A DNA stretch of 10,077 bases, taken from assembly GCA_036939755.1 (NCBI GenBank), contig JALLAZ010001136.1, positions 1 through 10,077 of the forward strand. Direction: 5' to 3'. The position numbers were made by a program, and so were the translations under genes. Positions within the stretch are counted from its first letter, which is position 1, and every line of letters begins with the position of its first letter. Under the pieces are notes generated by a model that worked only from the letters and a program-made list of their open reading frames with translations, was not told the origin of the DNA and searched no databases. This document shows, piece by piece, positions 8,141 to 10,077 of this stretch. Origin of the DNA: Stephanodiscus triporus (taxonomy: Eukaryota; Bacillariophyta; Thalassiosirophyceae; Thalassiosirales; Thalassiosiraceae).

Positions 8141-8428
8141 ATGTCAGAAACAAAAATCATGCGTCGACTCATGTACAACATCCCGTCCTCCTAGTACACC
8201 ACTGTCCACCTCCGCTCCCCCCCGCCAACTCCCCCCAACTTCCCATTACGCCCCCTCTCCCCCCATCCCAGTAATCTGTATGTCAGAAACATTATAAAAG
8301 TCACGCCTCGACTCATGTACCACATCCCGTCCTCCCAGCACACCACTGTTCACCTCCGCTCCCCCCCTACAACTACCCCCCCAGCTTCCAATTACGCCCC
8401 CTCTACCCCCATCCCATAAATCTATGTC
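8141..8428. repeat. Two tandem copies of a C-rich ~140-bp unit
   Basis: Copy 1 spans 8141-8279 and copy 2 spans 8280-8423; both begin ATGTCAGAAAC. Shared blocks in order include CGACTCATGTAC, ACATCCCGTCCTCC, ACACCACTGT, CACCTCCGCTCCCCCC, ATTACGCCCCCTCT and CCCATCCCA. A third start (ATGTC, 8424-8428) touches the PP2A stop codon at 8430-8432. The copies differ by substitutions and small indels, so the duplication is not brand new. Long C runs (8217-8269 and 8360-8415) are G runs in the PP2A sense strand. Confidence 0.9.
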
Positions 8429-8429
8429 T

Positions 8430-9833
8430 TTACAGGAAGTAGTCGGGAGTCCGTCCGCTTTTATGCCAATTTTCATCCCTTGGCGCTGGATCGAATTGCG
8501 AGCTAAGCATGACAGGAATCAAAGGCTTAGAGATAAAAATGGAAAGCGGTGGGGTAAACGCAAGTAAAGCACGGGTGGGGCAGAACTCACAATTTGATAT
8601 GGTCATGAACTGCTTCCTTATCAACGTGATCAACGTCATCGTCAACCTCCATAATGGCGGCCTGATTGCCACATCTGTAGCAATAGTTGGGGGCCGAGAA
8701 GACAGTCACCACAGTTCTATTGTGCTGCCACTGATAACCCTCCATAACGAGCTGATGAGCTCTGGCAATGAAGTGAAGATTATTGATGTGGGTGAATTGT
8801 TCAGTGATGTCCTGCCCGAATGTGTACCCGGCTCCTCTTGGCGAGATCCCCCAGCCACATCTGAAATTTTTAATAATATGGAAAGGAGTTAATTAGTTAT
8901 TAAAAGGGAAAGTAGGCGCCGTGGCACTTATCCTAACTCACCGATCGTCAGGATCCGACCACACCAGATCGCACATGGGCCCTTCGTGGGGAACTTCCTG
9001 CACGCGATCCAAGTCCCTGGCATGATCAAGGGTATCGATAGAGGGGGAGAGTCCGCCGTGGAGACAGAAAATGCGATCTGAGACCACAGCTGTCATGGGG
9101 AGGTAATCGAAGGTGTCTGTGAAGTGCTTCCAAACATTGGCGTTTCCATATTTTCGCAGGCATTCGTCATAAAACCCATAACTTCAGGACGCGAAATGTA
9201 GTCATACAATAGTTAGGAATGCCAAACAACAATAGACAAAGAAAACAATAAAAAAAATTACAATATGATGCACATAAACAAAAGGAGCTTACACTTGGGT
9301 GATTTGTCGACTTTCATGATTCCCGCGGAGAATGGTTATGCGATTCCTATAACGTACTTTCAACAACATCAAGAGCGTGACGGTCTCAAGCGAATAGTAT
9401 CCCCTATCGACGTAGTCTCCCATAAACAGGTAGTTAGACTCAGGACACGACCCCCCAATCCGAAACAGCTCTGCCAGGTCGTAAAATTGACCATGGATAT
9501 CGCCACAGACGGTCACTGGGGCGTTTACCGGCTGGACGTTAGACTCTTGCCCCAAAATTTCCTTCGCCTGAAATTAGAGTGAACCAACACAAGACGGATC
9601 AGTATTGGTTAAAGAAGCGATGCATGTGTATCCTTTTTTTGGACTGTGAAGGTGCGAGGGCCGCCGACCGCCTACGGACAAACATGCTGCCAACCATGCC
9701 TCCACCAATCGAGAGCAAGACACCCAAGACTCACTCTGTCGCAAAGCACTTTAACCTCATTCTCTGTTAATGTCCCCCCTCCCTTCATTCGCGCTATCTG
9801 CTCGTCGAGTTGGTCGACATTGTCTCCCGGCAT
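8430..9833 (-). CDS. PP2A-C: Serine/threonine protein phosphatase PP2A catalytic subunit
   Basis: Five exons on the minus strand: 9833-9735, 9567-9293, 9181-8942, 8860-8591 and 8502-8430. Introns are 167, 111, 81 and 88 nt, all GT-AG. Every junction restores the family sequence: [38 protein letters not shown] and [12 protein letters not shown]. The protein is 318 aa, against 309 in human. It is the metallophosphatase of the PP2A holoenzyme, which pairs with A and B subunits. Signature motifs are GDIHGQ (55-60), GDYVDRG (83-89) and GNHE (115-118). The expected metal ligands are present: Asp56, His58, Asp84, Asn116, His166 and His240, with catalytic His117. The C-terminus TPDYFL (313-318) keeps the Leu that is carboxymethylated, the Tyr316 equivalent of the regulatory tyrosine and Thr313. 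An acidic/His-rich segment (about 279-292) is longer than usual. TPDYFL and length favour PP2A over PP4 or PP6. Exon 1 (33 aa) is short, and its ATG at 9833 starts a typical [11 protein letters not shown]-terminus. Confidence 0.97.
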
Positions 9834-10077
9834 CGTGTCTGGGTCGAGCTTCTTGCTTTAACGTAGCCGAGGGAGATCAATCGTCACAGAGGAGGACAAA
9901 TCGAGGCTGTGTGGTTGCTCAGCCACAATCCTCTCGCTCTCCTTTTCTTGGAACTGCCGGCCATGCGTTGGCTTGTCTCTCGTGTCGTATTATGTTGTAT
10001 CGTACTACCAAGGTAGAGTACCTACTGTACGTTTGACCTCAATTTACCACCCCCAAATTGGGGGCAAATTCACCGCG
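9834..10077 (-). promoter_or_regulatory. Upstream region of the PP2A gene
   Basis: These 244 bases up to the window edge should hold the PP2A promoter and 5' UTR. No exon is recognisable. Two hairpin-forming sequences are visible: TGTGGTT-GCTC-AGCCACA (9910-9927, one G-T pair) and CCCCCAA-A-TTGGGGG (10050-10064), the latter nested in outer AATTT/AAATT arms (10041-10070). Their role is unknown. Confidence 0.45.
10041..10070. repeat. Nested inverted repeat near the right edge
   Basis: Perfect 7-bp arms CCCCCAA/TTGGGGG surround a single A. Outer arms AATTT (10041-10045) and AAATT (10066-10070) are separated from the inner arms by 4 and 1 bases. It could mark a gene boundary or a transposon relic, but too little flank is present to tell. 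Confidence 0.6.

Larger units (their letters stand above)
7910..8429. other. Convergent 3' region between WASHC3-like and PP2A genes
   Basis: These 520 bases lie between stop codons facing each other. A small inverted repeat (CCGTCT at 8036-8041, AGACGG at 8055-8060) is followed directly by AATAAA at 8061-8066, a plausible poly(A) signal for the plus-strand gene. From 8141 to the PP2A stop codon lie two copies of a C-rich ~140-bp unit. Translations of this stretch are low-complexity Pro/Ser or Gly-rich and do not look coding. Confidence 0.6.

Noticed and set aside
8067..8476. Open frames on both strands in the C-rich repeat
   Set aside because: The translations are Pro/Ser or Gly-rich and come from the tandem repeat; one overlaps the PP2A last exon. 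There is no conserved motif.
8509..8892. 127-codon plus-strand open frame
   Set aside because: It lies opposite PP2A exon 4 and its flanking introns. PP2A identity on the minus strand is certain.
1..10077. tRNA, rRNA, CRISPR array, insertion sequence, viral gene or toxin system
   Set aside because: I saw no cloverleaf-like element, no regularly spaced repeat array, and no transposase, integrase or other mobile-element protein. The ~140-bp tandem repeat has only two copies without unique spacers.

Overview
This is nuclear DNA from a compact eukaryotic genome. Five protein-coding genes fill about 10 kb. Four of them are split by short GT-AG introns of 81-259 nt, and every exon junction I placed restores a recognisable conserved protein. 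The mix of a plant/alga/protist-type HIR (hypersensitive-induced-reaction) band-7 protein, a tandem REEP-like membrane protein, proteasome Rpn1, a possible WASH-complex subunit 3 and a PP2A catalytic subunit suggests a microbial eukaryote, perhaps a stramenopile alga such as a diatom or a relative. That placement is inference from gene content, intron size and compactness, not proof.

Layout: HIR-like gene (minus, 371-1526, 2 exons), divergent intergenic region (1527-1944), tandem TB2/DP1/HVA22 gene (plus, 1945-3268, 3 exons), convergent 3' region (3269-3588), 26S proteasome subunit Rpn1/PSMD2 (minus, 3589-6897, 4 exons), divergent intergenic region rich in palindromes (6898-7339), small coiled-coil WASHC3/CCDC53-like gene (plus, 7340-7909, apparently one exon), convergent region with a C-rich ~140-bp tandem repeat (7910-8429), PP2A catalytic subunit (minus, 8430-9833, 5 exons), and PP2A upstream sequence (9834-10077). 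Orientation alternates strictly, giving two divergent promoter regions and two shared 3' regions.

The genes are unrelated housekeeping functions: membrane microdomain scaffold, ER shaping, proteasome lid/base, endosomal actin and protein phosphatase. I see no operon, mobile element, virus, CRISPR array, rRNA or tRNA. I found no clear new biological system. The points most worth a second look are the double REEP domain with an in-frame, stop-free intron at the domain boundary, the C-rich tandem repeat abutting the PP2A stop codon, the palindrome cluster in the Rpn1/WASHC3-like promoter, a microsatellite forming the 3' splice site of Rpn1 intron 1, and an insertion in the C-terminal region of PP2A.
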